Shown here one piece after another: positions 1-9,113 of a DNA stretch of 64,000 nt (position 1 is its first letter; each line of letters starts with the position of its first letter). The DNA lies in NCBI GenBank assembly GCA_016703605.1, contig JADJBU010000002.1, forward strand, positions 496,001 through 560,000, written 5' to 3'. A model generated the notes under the pieces. That model saw nothing but the letters and a program-made list of their open reading frames with translations, was not told the DNA's origin and made no database searches. The position numbers and the translations under genes were made by a program. Source of the DNA: Candidatus Villigracilis adiacens (lineage in GTDB: Bacteria; Chloroflexota; Anaerolineae; Anaerolineales; Villigracilaceae).

Positions 1-612
1 TACAAAGCCGATACGGGGATCGGCGTGCGCCTGCACGATTTGAAGGATGAGTTCTGCATGTTCGTGATGGCGTATGAGCCGTATGTCAAGAACGACACAA
101 ACGCGCATGTGACCGTTTCATCATGGCGGCGCATCGACGATAATGTCATCCCGGCGCGCGGAAAGATCGCGGGCGCGTATGCGAATTCGGCGCTGGCAAA
201 GACGGACGCGAACCTTGCCGGGTTCGACGAGGCGGTTGTTTTGGATTCGCACGGTCACGTTTCGGAAGGTTCGGCGATGAATATCTTCATCGTGCGCGAC
301 GGCGTCTTGATCACGCCGCCCATCACGGATAATATTCTCGAAGGCATTACGCGCCGTTCGATCATCGAACTTGCCAGAAAAGAACTTGGTTTGGATGTGG
401 TCGAACGCTCGATCGACCGGACAGAAGTCTTCATCGCGGACGAGATGTTCATGACGGGAACCGCGGCTCAGGTGGTGGCTGTGACCAGGGTGGATCACCG
501 CCCGGTGGGGACCGGCTCGATGGGTCCGGTGACAACGAAATTGAGAACGATGTTCGATGACGTTGTGAGGGCTAAGAATCCAAAGTATTCGAGTTGGAAC
601 GTCGAGGTATAG
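1..612 (+). CDS. ilvE: Branched-chain amino acid aminotransferase, 3' part (class IV PLP enzyme)
   Basis: This reading frame is open from the first base, so the gene is cut by the window edge and only about 203 C-terminal residues are visible. They match the C-terminal half of fold-type IV PLP aminotransferases: GHVSEGSAMNIFIV, which contributes to the cofactor site, then ITPP, then GITRRSIIELA, and near the end MTGTAAQVVAV followed by a GSMGPVTTKLR stretch. These are the usual IlvE landmarks. The enzyme would transfer the amino group between glutamate and branched-chain 2-oxo acids in the cytoplasm, the last step of Leu/Ile/Val synthesis. A D-amino-acid transaminase or ADC lyase relative is possible, but the TGTAA(Q/E)V motif favours IlvE. 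There is no terminator-like hairpin directly after the stop. The next gene has its own -10-like element. Confidence 0.85.
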   Translation, partial: YKADTGIGVRLHDLKDEFCMFVMAYEPYVKNDTNAHVTVSSWRRIDDNVIPARGKIAGAYANSALAKTDANLAGFDEAVVLDSHGHVSEGSAMNIFIVRDGVLITPPITDNILEGITRRSIIELARKELGLDVVERSIDRTEVFIADEMFMTGTAAQVVAVTRVDHRPVGTGSMGPVTTKLRTMFDDVVRAKNPKYSSWNVEV

Positions 613-671
613 CTGGAATTCAAACATTCCTCTAACGCCGTATTGATATTTCGTCGATGCGGCGTTTGTTA

Positions 672-677
672 TAATCG
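672..677 (+). promoter_or_regulatory. Consensus -10 element upstream of clpC
   Basis: A perfect TATAAT lies about 125 bases before the clpC start. No convincing -35 hexamer is visible at 16-18 bases. A TTGATA occurs with a 23-base spacer, which is too long. Transcription from here would place the 689-783 inverted repeat almost at the mRNA 5' end. Confidence 0.45.
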
Positions 678-688
678 CTCCTACATAA

Positions 689-783
689 ACCTGACAGGTC
701 TTATCCGCGTCGAATGTTTTACGCGACCCATGCGTGGATGAGTACCTCTCCCAACGGACGATCCAAGGAGACCTGTCAGGTTT
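689..783. repeat. 95-bp element bounded by perfect 15-bp inverted repeats in the clpC leader
   Basis: The left arm AAACCTGACAGGTCT (689-703) and the right arm AGACCTGTCAGGTTT (769-783) are exact reverse complements 65 bases apart. Each arm also contains an 11-bp near-palindrome, ACCTGNCAGGT. The right arm ends 7 bases before the clpC Shine-Dalgarno (AAGGA, 791-795). It could be a MITE-like repeat, a paired repressor operator, or a long 5'-UTR stem. The sequence alone does not decide between these. Confidence 0.7.
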
Positions 784-803
784 GGTTTGAAAGGAATATT
801 CCC

Positions 804-3284
804 ATGATGCGATTTGACCGATTTACCGAGAGAGCGCAGGAAGCCGCGCAAAGAGCCGCGGAGATCATCCAGCGTTATGGTCACAACCAGATCGATACCG
901 AACACATCCTGCTGGCGTTGATCGAACAGCCCGGCGGGGTGATTCCCCAGATTTTGGAAAAACTGAATGTCAACGCCCAGGCGCTGACCGAACGGCTCGA
1001 CGCCACCCTGCGCGCCAGCCCGAAGGCGAATATCTTCGGCGGCGGGGCGGGGCAGATCTTCATCACGCCGCGCGTCAAGCGGATCATTGACCTTGCCAAC
1101 GAGGAAGCCAACCGCCTGAAGGATGAATACATCTCGACCGAGCATATCTTCCTGGCGATCCTGACCGAGCGCAACACCCCCGCCGCCCGCATTTTGGAAT
1201 CTGCCGGGTTGACGCGCGACCGCGTGTACGACGCGATCCAGGATTTGCGCGGCGGTCAGCGCGTGACCGATCCGCAGGCGGAGACGAAATACCGCACCCT
1301 CGAAAAATACTCGCGCGATCTAACCCAGCTCGCCCGCGAAGGCAAACTCGACCCGGTCATCGGGCGCGATAACGAGATCATGCGACTGATACAAATCCTG
1401 TCGCGCCGCACGAAGAATAATCCCGTTCTGATCGGCGAAGCGGGCGTGGGCAAGACCGCCATCGCGGAGGGACTCGCGCAGAAAATCGCCACCAACGACG
1501 TGCCGGAAATTCTCTCAGGCAAGAAAGTGGTGGCCCTCGACCTGGGCGCGATGATCGCCGGGTCCCGGTTCAGGGGCGAGTTCGAGGAAAGACTCAAAGC
1601 CGTGATGGAGGAGGTCCAGCGCGCGAAGGGCGACGTCATCCTGATGATCGACGAACTGCATACAGTCGTCGGCGCGGGGGCGGCTCAGGGCGCGATGGAC
1701 GCAAGCAATATGCTTAAGCCGGCCCTGGCAAGAGGCGAACTGCAATGCATCGGCGCGACGACCCTGGATGAATTCCACAAACACATCGAAAAAGACGCCG
1801 CGCTCGAACGCCGCTTCGCGCCCATCTATGTGGATGAGCCGAGTGTGGACGACACCATCAAGATGCTGCACGGCTTGCGCGACCGTTACGAGGCGCATCA
1901 TAAGGTGCGCTTCTCCGATGAAGCCCTCGAAGCCGCGGCGCGGCTCGCCGACCGTTACGTGACCGACCGCCACCTGCCGGATAAAGCCATCGACCTGATG
2001 GACGAAGCCGCCGCGAAACTGCGCGTGGCGCTCTACTCCATGCCGCCGGATTTGAAAGCCTCGAAGACCGAGATCGATAAATTACAGGCCGAAGAGGAGC
2101 AGGCGCATAACGTCCGCGATTACGAACGCGCCGCGCAAAAGAAAGCCGAACGCCTGCGCCTCGAACAGGAATACGCGGGCAAGCGCGACCAGTGGGAAGC
2201 CGAACACCACCTCGACGAAGTGGTGGATGTGAACGACATCGCCGCCGTGGTGAATCAGTGGACGGGCATTCCCGTCACGCAGATGCTCGAAACCGAATCC
2301 GAAAAGCTCCTGCACATGGAGGCGCGTTTGCATGAGCGCATTATCGGTCAGGAGGAAGCCATCCACGCCATTTCGGATGCCATCCGCCGCGCGCGCTCCG
2401 GGTTGAAAGACCCCAACCGCCCCATCGGCTCCTTCATCTTCATCGGTCCTTCCGGCGTTGGGAAAACCGAACTTGCCAAGGCTCTCGCCTGGTTCATGTT
2501 CGACGACGAAGACGCGCTGGTGCGCATTGATATGTCTGAGTACCGCGAACAGCACACGGTCTCGCGTCTCTTTGGCGCGCCTCCCGGCTATGTCGGCTAC
2601 GAGGAGGGCGGTCAACTCACCGAAGCGGTGCGCCGCCGACCCTATCGTGTGGTGCTCTTCGACGAAATCGAAAAAGCCCATCCCGAAGTGTGGAATGCCC
2701 TGCTTCAAATTCTGGACGACGGCCGTTTGACCGACGGCCAGGGCAACGTGGTGGACTTCCGCAACACGGTTCTGATCATGACCTCGAACCTGGGTACTGA
2801 ATACGTGAGGAAGGGCGGCACGTTGGGCTTTTTATCGGGCAAAGCCGAGCCTTCAGACCGCGAGGCGCATGACAAGATCGACAAGGCGCTCAAAGCCGCC
2901 TTCCGCCCCGAGTTCCTCAACCGCGTCGATGAGATCATCATGTTCTCGCCGCTCTCGCTCGAACAGATGGAACAGATCGTCATCCTGCAAATGAAGGAAG
3001 TGCAGGACCGGCTCAACGACCATGACATCGCCGTCCAAATGACCGATGCCGCGCGGGCATGGCTTGCCAAGGAAGGCTACGACCCGGCGTTTGGGGCGCG
3101 TCCGTTGCGGCGGGCGATCCAGAAATACGTCGAGAGTCCGCTCTCGGTGGAATTGCTCGGCGGCAAATTCAAGGACGGCGCCGAAGTGACCGTGGATGTG
3201 GATACGGCGGAAAACAAAATCGTGTTCAGCACATCCGCCGCGCCGGGCAGGAAAAAAAAGTCAAAACAGGAAGTGGACGCATAA
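804..3284 (+). CDS. clpC: ClpC-type AAA+ ATP-dependent unfoldase (Clp protease ATPase)
   Basis: A Hsp100 protein of 826 residues, near the usual ClpC length. Two Clp N-terminal repeats (about 1-145) precede AAA module 1, with Walker A GEAGVGKT at about 211-218 and Walker B LMIDELH near 281. A short middle region carries a UVR-like stretch (VRDYERAAQKKAERLRLEQEY, near 436), and AAA module 2 has Walker A GPSGVGKT at about 548-555. The short middle region with a UVR motif, instead of the long coiled-coil propeller, separates ClpC from ClpB. The protein would unfold substrates for ClpP or act in proteostasis in the cytoplasm. ATG at 804 (MMRFDRFTERAQ) is chosen over an upstream in-frame ATG at 714 because it has AAGGA eight bases before it and starts exactly where the family's N-terminal domain starts. 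clpP is not in the window. Confidence 0.93.
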   Translation: MMRFDRFTERAQEAAQRAAEIIQRYGHNQIDTEHILLALIEQPGGVIPQILEKLNVNAQALTERLDATLRASPKANIFGGGAGQIFITPRVKRIIDLANEEANRLKDEYISTEHIFLAILTERNTPAARILESAGLTRDRVYDAIQDLRGGQRVTDPQAETKYRTLEKYSRDLTQLAREGKLDPVIGRDNEIMRLIQILSRRTKNNPVLIGEAGVGKTAIAEGLAQKIATNDVPEILSGKKVVALDLGAMIAGSRFRGEFEERLKAVMEEVQRAKGDVILMIDELHTVVGAGAAQGAMDASNMLKPALARGELQCIGATTLDEFHKHIEKDAALERRFAPIYVDEPSVDDTIKMLHGLRDRYEAHHKVRFSDEALEAAARLADRYVTDRHLPDKAIDLMDEAAAKLRVALYSMPPDLKASKTEIDKLQAEEEQAHNVRDYERAAQKKAERLRLEQEYAGKRDQWEAEHHLDEVVDVNDIAAVVNQWTGIPVTQMLETESEKLLHMEARLHERIIGQEEAIHAISDAIRRARSGLKDPNRPIGSFIFIGPSGVGKTELAKALAWFMFDDEDALVRIDMSEYREQHTVSRLFGAPPGYVGYEEGGQLTEAVRRRPYRVVLFDEIEKAHPEVWNALLQILDDGRLTDGQGNVVDFRNTVLIMTSNLGTEYVRKGGTLGFLSGKAEPSDREAHDKIDKALKAAFRPEFLNRVDEIIMFSPLSLEQMEQIVILQMKEVQDRLNDHDIAVQMTDAARAWLAKEGYDPAFGARPLRRAIQKYVESPLSVELLGGKFKDGAEVTVDVDTAENKIVFSTSAAPGRKKKSKQEVDA

Positions 3285-3292
3285 ACAGGGAT

Positions 3293-3322
3293 ACCCCGGC
3301 TGCCCGCCGGGGTGTTCTTTTT
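3293..3322 (+). terminator. Rho-independent terminator after clpC
   Basis: Stem ACCCCGGC / GCCGGGGT with loop TGCCC, followed by a T-rich tail (TTCTTTTT). It lies just after the clpC stop. Confidence 0.8.
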
Positions 3323-3419
3323 GATTCACCTCAAGGGCGCGCTAAAAATTTTTTGGTTGGGCTGCAAAAACTTGCCCTGGGCCTGTCGAAGGGTCTCCTG
3401 ATTTTGCAGTCCAAAGTCG

Positions 3420-3456
3420 GGCGCTGTGGTGGCGCCGTTGGCGCCACCACAGCGCC
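3420..3456. repeat. Perfect 17-bp hairpin with 3-nt loop
   Basis: Arms at 3420-3436 and 3440-3456 are exact reverse complements (core TGTGGTGGCGCC) around the loop GTT. There is no T-tract, so it is unlikely to be an intrinsic terminator. Just upstream, TCCAAAGTC resembles the hairpin near 39281, which suggests a dispersed intergenic repeat. The rest of 3323-3569 holds no gene. Confidence 0.6.
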
Positions 3457-3569
3457 GCTTTCGACTCCGTGCCTGACATGTTTTGCTTGCACACATCCGA
3501 ATGTCCCAGCCCCTTTTTCAGCAGGTCGGGGTATCATCGGATAATCTTTTATCTGAGAAGGAAACGATC

Positions 3570-5582
3570 ATGGACCAATCTGAAAATAATTCAAGCGGAA
3601 TCACCGGGATCATTGTGGGTGTTGCGCTTCTGGTCGGGTGCCTGTGCCTGCTTATCGCAGGGATCGGCGGGTATGCCTTTTACAACTTTGCCCGTAACAT
3701 CCCCATACAGGATTCGCCGGTGTTTGTCGACCCGATCAACCCGGGTCCGGGCGAGGAACCTGAGATCAACCGCCCGCCTGTCGATTCGATCTCGAATGAA
3801 ACGATGGAGACCCTGGAGAACACCATCGTCCCGGTCAACGACCCGCGCGAACTTGCCTGCCGCCTGGCTGGCAAATGCAACGTCCCCGAAGTAACTGCGA
3901 CAACTGCCGCGCTGCGCTCGGTGGGCGAAAAGCAGAATTTTTGGGTGCATGATCTCGACACGAATGAAAACAATGAAGTATCCGCAACCCTGCTGTATAT
4001 CACGCCGCACGTTTATTTCTGGGCGCAGGACGGGCTGGACATCGACCAGGGTGAAATGAAGGCGCTGGTGGAAACCTTCGAAAATCAAATGTACCCGACC
4101 AACCGCGAATTCTTCGGCAGCGAATGGTCGCCGGGCATCGACGGAGACGAGCATATTTACATCCTCTACTCCCGCGGGCTGGGCTTTTCGGTTGCCGGGT
4201 ATTTTTCCACATCCGACTCCACGCATCCGCTGATCCAGGAATTCTCCAATGCGCATGAGATGTTCCTCTTCAATGCAGACAATACTCCGCTCGGCGGCGA
4301 TTACGCGTATTCGGTGCTGGCGCACGAATTCCAGCATATGATCCATTGGAACAACGACCTGAACGAGACCTCCTGGCTTAACGAAGGGTCGTCTGAATTG
4401 GCGGTTTTGCTCAACGGCTACAGCACCGGCGGTTTCGATACGCTTTATATCTCCGACCCCGACCTGCAATTGAACGACTGGCCCAACGACCAGAACGCCA
4501 CCTCGCCGCATTACGGCGCGGGCTTTCTGTTCATGACCTACTTCCTCGACCGTTTCGGCGAGGAGGCGACCCAGCTGCTGGTGAAAGACCCCGCCAACGG
4601 ACTCGACAGCGTGGACGATGTTCTCGAGGAGATCGGCGCCACCGACCCGTTGACCGGGCAGCCCATCACCGCCGATGATTTCTTCCAGGATTGGGTCCTG
4701 ACCAACTTTCTGCTCGACGCTTCCATCAGCGACGGGCGGTATGTGTACAACAATTACCCCAACGCCTCGCGCGCCTCGGCGACGGAGACGTTCTACAACT
4801 GCCCGCAGGAATCTGCCACGCGCAGTGTCCGCCAATACGGCGTGGACTATATCGCCATCGAATGCCCTGGAGACTTCACTATTAATTTCACTGGATCTAC
4901 TGTAACTGAGGTGCTACCTGTTGACCCCTATTCTGGAGACTACGTTTTTTGGACAAACAAGGGCGACGAGTCGGACATGACCCTGACGCGCGAGTTCGAT
5001 TTCACGAATGTGAGCGGACCGATCGAACTTTCCTTCCGCACCTGGTACGACATCGAAACCGATTGGGATTATGTCTACGTCGAAGTTTCGGAGAATGGCG
5101 AAACCTGGGAGATCCTCACCACGCCCTCCGGCACAGGCACCGACCCGAGCGGCAATTCCTACGGCTGGGGCTACACCAGCGTGACCGGCGACTGGATCGA
5201 GGAAACCGTCGATCTCTCGGCTTATGCGGGCAAAAAAGTTTCCATCCGTTTTGAATATGTCACCGATGCCGCGGTCAATGGAGAAGGCTTCATGGTGGAC
5301 GATGTCCGGGTCGACGCGGCCGGCTACAGTTCCGATTTTGAAGCGGACGACGGCGGCTGGACGGCTGAGGGCTTTGCAAGAATCCAAAACGTATTGCCTC
5401 AAACCTTCCGGCTGGCTCTGATCCATACAGGCGATTCAAGCGTGATGTTGATCCCCGTCAGCCCGGACCAGACGGCGGAGATTCCCATCTCGTTGAAGTC
5501 GGGAGAAACGGTGTATCTTGTCGTCTCCGGCACGACCCGCTCCACCCGCGAAGCGGCGTCGTACCAGATCGAGATACGATAA
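3570..5582 (+). CDS. Membrane-anchored zinc metalloprotease with C-terminal lectin/MAM-like domain (immune inhibitor A-like)
   Basis: The protein has 670 residues. One hydrophobic segment near residues 11-35 (IIVGVALLVGCLCLLIAGIG) anchors it, so the rest should be extracytoplasmic. The catalytic region contains HEFQHMIHW at about residues 252-260, a zinc-binding HExxH, followed about 20 residues later by TSWLNEGSSEL, whose glutamate fits the third zinc ligand of gluzincin/M6-like peptidases. The C-terminal part (about 460-600) has alternating strands and a DYVYVEVSENGETWE pattern ending FMVDDVRV, typical of the jelly-roll domains in immune inhibitor A-like peptidases. ATG 3570 is preferred to the upstream 3483 because AGAAGGA lies seven bases before it and the anchor then sits at the N terminus. 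Substrates are unknown. It is probably monocistronic, between two hairpin terminators. Confidence 0.8.
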   Translation: MDQSENNSSGITGIIVGVALLVGCLCLLIAGIGGYAFYNFARNIPIQDSPVFVDPINPGPGEEPEINRPPVDSISNETMETLENTIVPVNDPRELACRLAGKCNVPEVTATTAALRSVGEKQNFWVHDLDTNENNEVSATLLYITPHVYFWAQDGLDIDQGEMKALVETFENQMYPTNREFFGSEWSPGIDGDEHIYILYSRGLGFSVAGYFSTSDSTHPLIQEFSNAHEMFLFNADNTPLGGDYAYSVLAHEFQHMIHWNNDLNETSWLNEGSSELAVLLNGYSTGGFDTLYISDPDLQLNDWPNDQNATSPHYGAGFLFMTYFLDRFGEEATQLLVKDPANGLDSVDDVLEEIGATDPLTGQPITADDFFQDWVLTNFLLDASISDGRYVYNNYPNASRASATETFYNCPQESATRSVRQYGVDYIAIECPGDFTINFTGSTVTEVLPVDPYSGDYVFWTNKGDESDMTLTREFDFTNVSGPIELSFRTWYDIETDWDYVYVEVSENGETWEILTTPSGTGTDPSGNSYGWGYTSVTGDWIEETVDLSAYAGKKVSIRFEYVTDAAVNGEGFMVDDVRVDAAGYSSDFEADDGGWTAEGFARIQNVLPQTFRLALIHTGDSSVMLIPVSPDQTAEIPISLKSGETVYLVVSGTTRSTREAASYQIEIR

Positions 5583-5590
5583 GCATAGCC

Positions 5591-5624
5591 ATCGCGCCAG
5601 CCGCAACGCTGGCGCGATATTTAT
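5591..5624 (+). terminator. Terminator after the metalloprotease gene
   Basis: An 11-bp perfect stem, ATCGCGCCAGC / GCTGGCGCGAT, with a 6-nt loop and an ATTTATT tail. Confidence 0.7.
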
Positions 5625-5646
5625 TCCCTGGGATGAAAAGGAACCC

Positions 5647-5718
5647 ATGAAACAGCCCAAAAAGAAAGATTGGTTTTGCGCAGGTTCAATTCTTGCAAAA
5701 TTGCAATTCTCCTTATGA
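5647..5718 (+). CDS. Possible 23-codon small ORF upstream of the LacI-like kinase
   Basis: A 23-codon frame starting MKQPKKKDW and ending in TGA has an AAAAGGAA Shine-Dalgarno-like sequence correctly placed before its ATG. It ends 28 bases before the kinase start. It lies just after the terminator and matches no family I recognise. It may be a leader peptide or simply chance. The only support is the ribosome-binding site. Confidence 0.2.
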   Translation: MKQPKKKDWFCAGSILAKLQFSL

Positions 5719-5746
5719 ACATCCTCCCTTATAATTTTGCCCATTC

Positions 5747-8700
5747 ATGACAGATTCAGAGAAAAAAGCCGGTAAACGCAGAACGGTCGCCGTGTTGGGC
5801 GCGCAATTGAACCGCGCCTGGGGCAATGAGTTCATGGCGGGCGTGCTGGGCGCGGCGCGGGCGGGAAATGTAAATGTAGTTTGTTTTGTGGGCGGAAAAC
5901 TATCCGCGCTTAATGGGGGCGGTTCGTATGGCGCATATGATCTGGTTAAGAACGGTCAATTCGACGGCATTCTATTTTCCGCAGACCTGGCGCACGGCGC
6001 TGCGGGGAGCGACGCCGCCGATTTTTGCGCCTCCCTTGCCCCGCTGCCGGCGGCATCCTTTGCGGTTCCCATTGCGGGTATTCCTTGTGTTATGGCGGAT
6101 AACGCCGGGGGAATGCGCGCCCTTGCGCGTCACCTGGTCGAGACGCATCGTTACGAGCGGTTCGCCTTTGTGCGCGGACCCGCGGGACAGGTCGAGGCGG
6201 AGGCTCGCTACGAAGCCTTTCTGGCGGAGTTAAAGGAACATAAGATCCGCTTCGATAAGAACCTGGTCCTGGATGGCGATTATTCGGCGGAAAGCGGACG
6301 CGCCGCGGTGCGGACCCTGCTGGATGAACGCGGAATCTCGGTGCGGGTCATCGTTGCCGCCAACGACCGCATGGCGTTCGGCGTGCTGGAGGCATTGCAG
6401 GAGCGCGGCATTCGCGTGCCGGAACAGATCGCTGTGACCGGTTTTGACGATGTGAGCGAGTCGCAATCAATGGGCGTGCCGCTGACGACGGTCAGGCAGT
6501 CCTTTTATGACGCCGGGGTTCGGTCCTTCGAACTTTTGGCGGCGCAGATCGAAGGCGCGGAAGCGGGCGAATCTCAACCCCTCCCAGCCGACCTAGTGGT
6601 GCGCTGGTCCTGCGGCTGTTTGCCCGAAAGCATCCAGCGCGCGGTTGTGCTTCCGCGCGAGGTGGCTCAGACAGGCAGGCTCGAGAACAAACGCGCCGCA
6701 GCGATCAAAGCCCTGCTGGGGGCAGCCGGCATAAAGGAGCAGGACCCGGCACGGCAGGAATATGTCGAAGCGATCGGCGGCGCCTGGGATGCCTTCCTTG
6801 CCGCGCTGCGCGAAATCAGCAAGAGCGAAGAATTTCTGAAATCGGCGCAGGGTATGGTGGGCGTTCTCGAAAAACACGGCTACGATTTCAATACCTGGCA
6901 GAATGTTCTGACCACCTTCCGGCGCTACGCGTTGGGGGGCATTTCCAGCAATACCGTGATGCTGTATGCCGAAAATCTTTTTCAGCAGGCGCGTATGCTG
7001 ACCGGCGAACTTTCGCAGCGCGCGCAGGCCTACCGCAGGCTGCAATTTGTGAAGCAGGAGGAACTGCTCAATAACTTCAGTTTCTCCATGGCTTCGGCTG
7101 TGACCTTCGACACCATTGGCGACGCCATCGCCGCGCATTTCCCCGCCCTCGGCATCGGGCGCTGGTATGTGATGTATTACGACGACACCGATGCGCAGGG
7201 GTCCGCCTCCCGGCACTATCGCCTGTTGATGCAATACGATGAAAAAGGCTTCTCCATGCCGGGCGAGCGTTCCAAATCTGCCACCGGGCAACTTACGCCC
7301 CGCGGACAAAAACTCGAAGGACGCCGTCACGATGCCGTGGTCATGCCGCTCTCACTGGCGGGCAATCGCTTCGGTTTCATGTGGGCGGAAATGGGTCCCG
7401 AAGACTGGGACGTGTACGTGCGCGTGCGCAACCTGTTATCGAGCGCATTGCTGCGCGTCAAACTTGTAACCCAGCGCGAGACAGCCCAGCGTGAAGTGGA
7501 ACGTCTCCTGGGCGAGGCGCGCGAACGGGCGGAGGAACTCAGCCGCGCGCGCGATGTTGCCGAAAAAACCGCCAGCGAAAACGCACTGTTGTATGCCTCC
7601 GAACAGGACCGCCGCCGCGGAGCCGAGGCGCTCGCGCGATCCCTGCGGCAGTTATCCTCGCTGAAGACCGTCGAACACCTCCCCGACCAGATCCTCGAGC
7701 AGTTAAGCCAGGCGCTGCCCTACGAGCGCGGCGTGTTTTACCTGGAAGATGTCAACGGCGACCCGCGGGTCGAGGCGCATCGCGGGATGCCCGCCGACGC
7801 AGACATGTCCTCCTTCCGCCTGGGATTCAAGGGAAGCAATTTATATACCGTTGTCGCCCGCATGGGGGAAACCCTGTTCGTTGACGACATCGCCGGTATG
7901 GAAAACTGGACCCAGCCCGACTGGCTCCCCCGCGACAAATCCTGGATGGGCGTGCCCTTGTATTCCCTCGACAACGTGGTCGGCATTCTGCTGGTCTGCC
8001 GCTCACAGGGCGCATTCACCCGCGACGACGGACTGCTGGCTGCCACATTTGCCCAGCAGGCAACCATTGCGCTCGAAAACGCGCGGCTCTACCACGAAGT
8101 CACCGGCATCAACCAGGTCATGGAACGCATGGTAGCCGAGCGGGTGGAGGAATTGAACAAAGCCTACCAGCAATTGGAAAAGCACGATAAAAACAAATCA
8201 GCCTTCATCCAGGTGGCTGCCCACGAACTGCGCACGCCGCTCACGGTCGTAAAGGGCTTCATCGGTATGCTCCTCAACGATGCGACGATAAAAGCCAGCC
8301 CGGCGCTGCTCGAAGCGATCCAGGGCGTGCAGCGCGGCACGAACCGCCTGCATCAGATCGTCAACAGCATGTTGGACATGGTGCGCCTCGAAAGCCAGAC
8401 CATCGCACCGCATTTCGAACCGGTGGGACTGGGCTTGATCCTGAAGATCATCCAAAAGGATTACGTGGAAGACCTCGCGGCTCGCAGCCTGACCTTGAGC
8501 CTGGACGACACCATCAAAACGATTCCCCTGCTGTGGGCTGATTCGGAGTTACTGAAAAAGGCGCTCGACCAGTTGATCGTCAACGCGGTCAAATTCACCC
8601 CCGACGGCGGCTCGATCCACATCTCAGCCCGCCTGGTGGACGACCCCAAACAGGGCGGCATGGCGCAGATCGCCATCAAAGACACCGGCATCGGCATCGA

Positions 8701-8932
8701 CCCGGAACACCACAAGGTCATCTTCGACAAGTTGTATCAAATGGGTGAGGTGCAATTGCATTCGTCGAGCCGCACCAACTTCAAGGGTGGGGGCGCGGGG
8801 CTGGGTCTCGCCATTGCCGCGGGCATCGTCCGCGCCTTGCATGGAAAGATCTGGGTCGAAAGCCCGGGCCGCGACGAGGAAAAATTCCCCGGCAGCACGT
8901 TTTTCGTCCTCCTGCCGTTGATGAAGGATTAA
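5747..8932 (+). CDS. Hybrid sensor kinase: LacI-type ligand-binding region, GAF domain, HisKA and HATPase
   Basis: A protein of 1061 residues. Residues 10-290 resemble the sugar-binding core of LacI/GalR regulators (RTVAVLGAQLNRAWGNEFMAG near the start, VTGFDDVSESQSMGVPLTTV near 230), but no helix-turn-helix precedes it. After a helical region, a GAF-like domain lies around 640-790 (GVPLYSLDNVVGILLV). A coiled coil leads into HisKA with His826 in AAHELRTPLTVVKGF, then an HATPase with the N box NAVKFTPDGG (about 946), the G1 box DTGIGID (about 979) and GLGLAIA (about 1018). There is no signal peptide or membrane segment, so it should sense a small molecule in the cytoplasm and autophosphorylate on histidine. 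No receiver domain is attached and no response regulator is adjacent. The nearest is the single receiver encoded at 11450-11830. TATAAT at 5730-5735 suggests a very short leader. Confidence 0.85.
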   Translation: MTDSEKKAGKRRTVAVLGAQLNRAWGNEFMAGVLGAARAGNVNVVCFVGGKLSALNGGGSYGAYDLVKNGQFDGILFSADLAHGAAGSDAADFCASLAPLPAASFAVPIAGIPCVMADNAGGMRALARHLVETHRYERFAFVRGPAGQVEAEARYEAFLAELKEHKIRFDKNLVLDGDYSAESGRAAVRTLLDERGISVRVIVAANDRMAFGVLEALQERGIRVPEQIAVTGFDDVSESQSMGVPLTTVRQSFYDAGVRSFELLAAQIEGAEAGESQPLPADLVVRWSCGCLPESIQRAVVLPREVAQTGRLENKRAAAIKALLGAAGIKEQDPARQEYVEAIGGAWDAFLAALREISKSEEFLKSAQGMVGVLEKHGYDFNTWQNVLTTFRRYALGGISSNTVMLYAENLFQQARMLTGELSQRAQAYRRLQFVKQEELLNNFSFSMASAVTFDTIGDAIAAHFPALGIGRWYVMYYDDTDAQGSASRHYRLLMQYDEKGFSMPGERSKSATGQLTPRGQKLEGRRHDAVVMPLSLAGNRFGFMWAEMGPEDWDVYVRVRNLLSSALLRVKLVTQRETAQREVERLLGEARERAEELSRARDVAEKTASENALLYASEQDRRRGAEALARSLRQLSSLKTVEHLPDQILEQLSQALPYERGVFYLEDVNGDPRVEAHRGMPADADMSSFRLGFKGSNLYTVVARMGETLFVDDIAGMENWTQPDWLPRDKSWMGVPLYSLDNVVGILLVCRSQGAFTRDDGLLAATFAQQATIALENARLYHEVTGINQVMERMVAERVEELNKAYQQLEKHDKNKSAFIQVAAHELRTPLTVVKGFIGMLLNDATIKASPALLEAIQGVQRGTNRLHQIVNSMLDMVRLESQTIAPHFEPVGLGLILKIIQKDYVEDLAARSLTLSLDDTIKTIPLLWADSELLKKALDQLIVNAVKFTPDGGSIHISARLVDDPKQGGMAQIAIKDTGIGIDPEHHKVIFDKLYQMGEVQLHSSSRTNFKGGGAGLGLAIAAGIVRALHGKIWVESPGRDEEKFPGSTFFVLLPLMKD

Positions 8933-8950
8933 CCCGCGGTTCATGCGCGG

Positions 8951-8993
8951 AATAAAAGCGACTGTCACCTTGCAGGTGACAGTCGCTTTTATT
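8951..8993. terminator. Bidirectional terminator with perfect 20-bp stem
   Basis: Arms at 8951-8970 and 8974-8993 pair perfectly around TGC. The outer part of the stem is A-rich on one side and T-rich on the other, so it can terminate on both strands between the convergent kinase and methyltransferase genes. Its core TGACAGTCGC recurs in the terminator at 31771-31807. Confidence 0.75.
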
Positions 8994-9113
8994 TCATTTG
9001 GGTGTCAGAACGTCCCGAAGGTTTTTCCAAGAGATTGCGCCGCCTTTACGACACTGTTGGGACGGTTTCAACTGAAAGGGAACGCACCCATTTCAGTTCC
9101 ATACAGCGGGAAA

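Noticed and set aside
714..803. Longer clpC start at 714
   Set aside because: The added 30 residues are not Clp-like and run through the inverted repeat. ATG 804 has the Shine-Dalgarno.
3591..4835. Long minus-strand frame opposite the metalloprotease
   Set aside because: The plus strand carries the HExxH metalloprotease with start signals. The minus frame has no motif and no ribosome-binding site.
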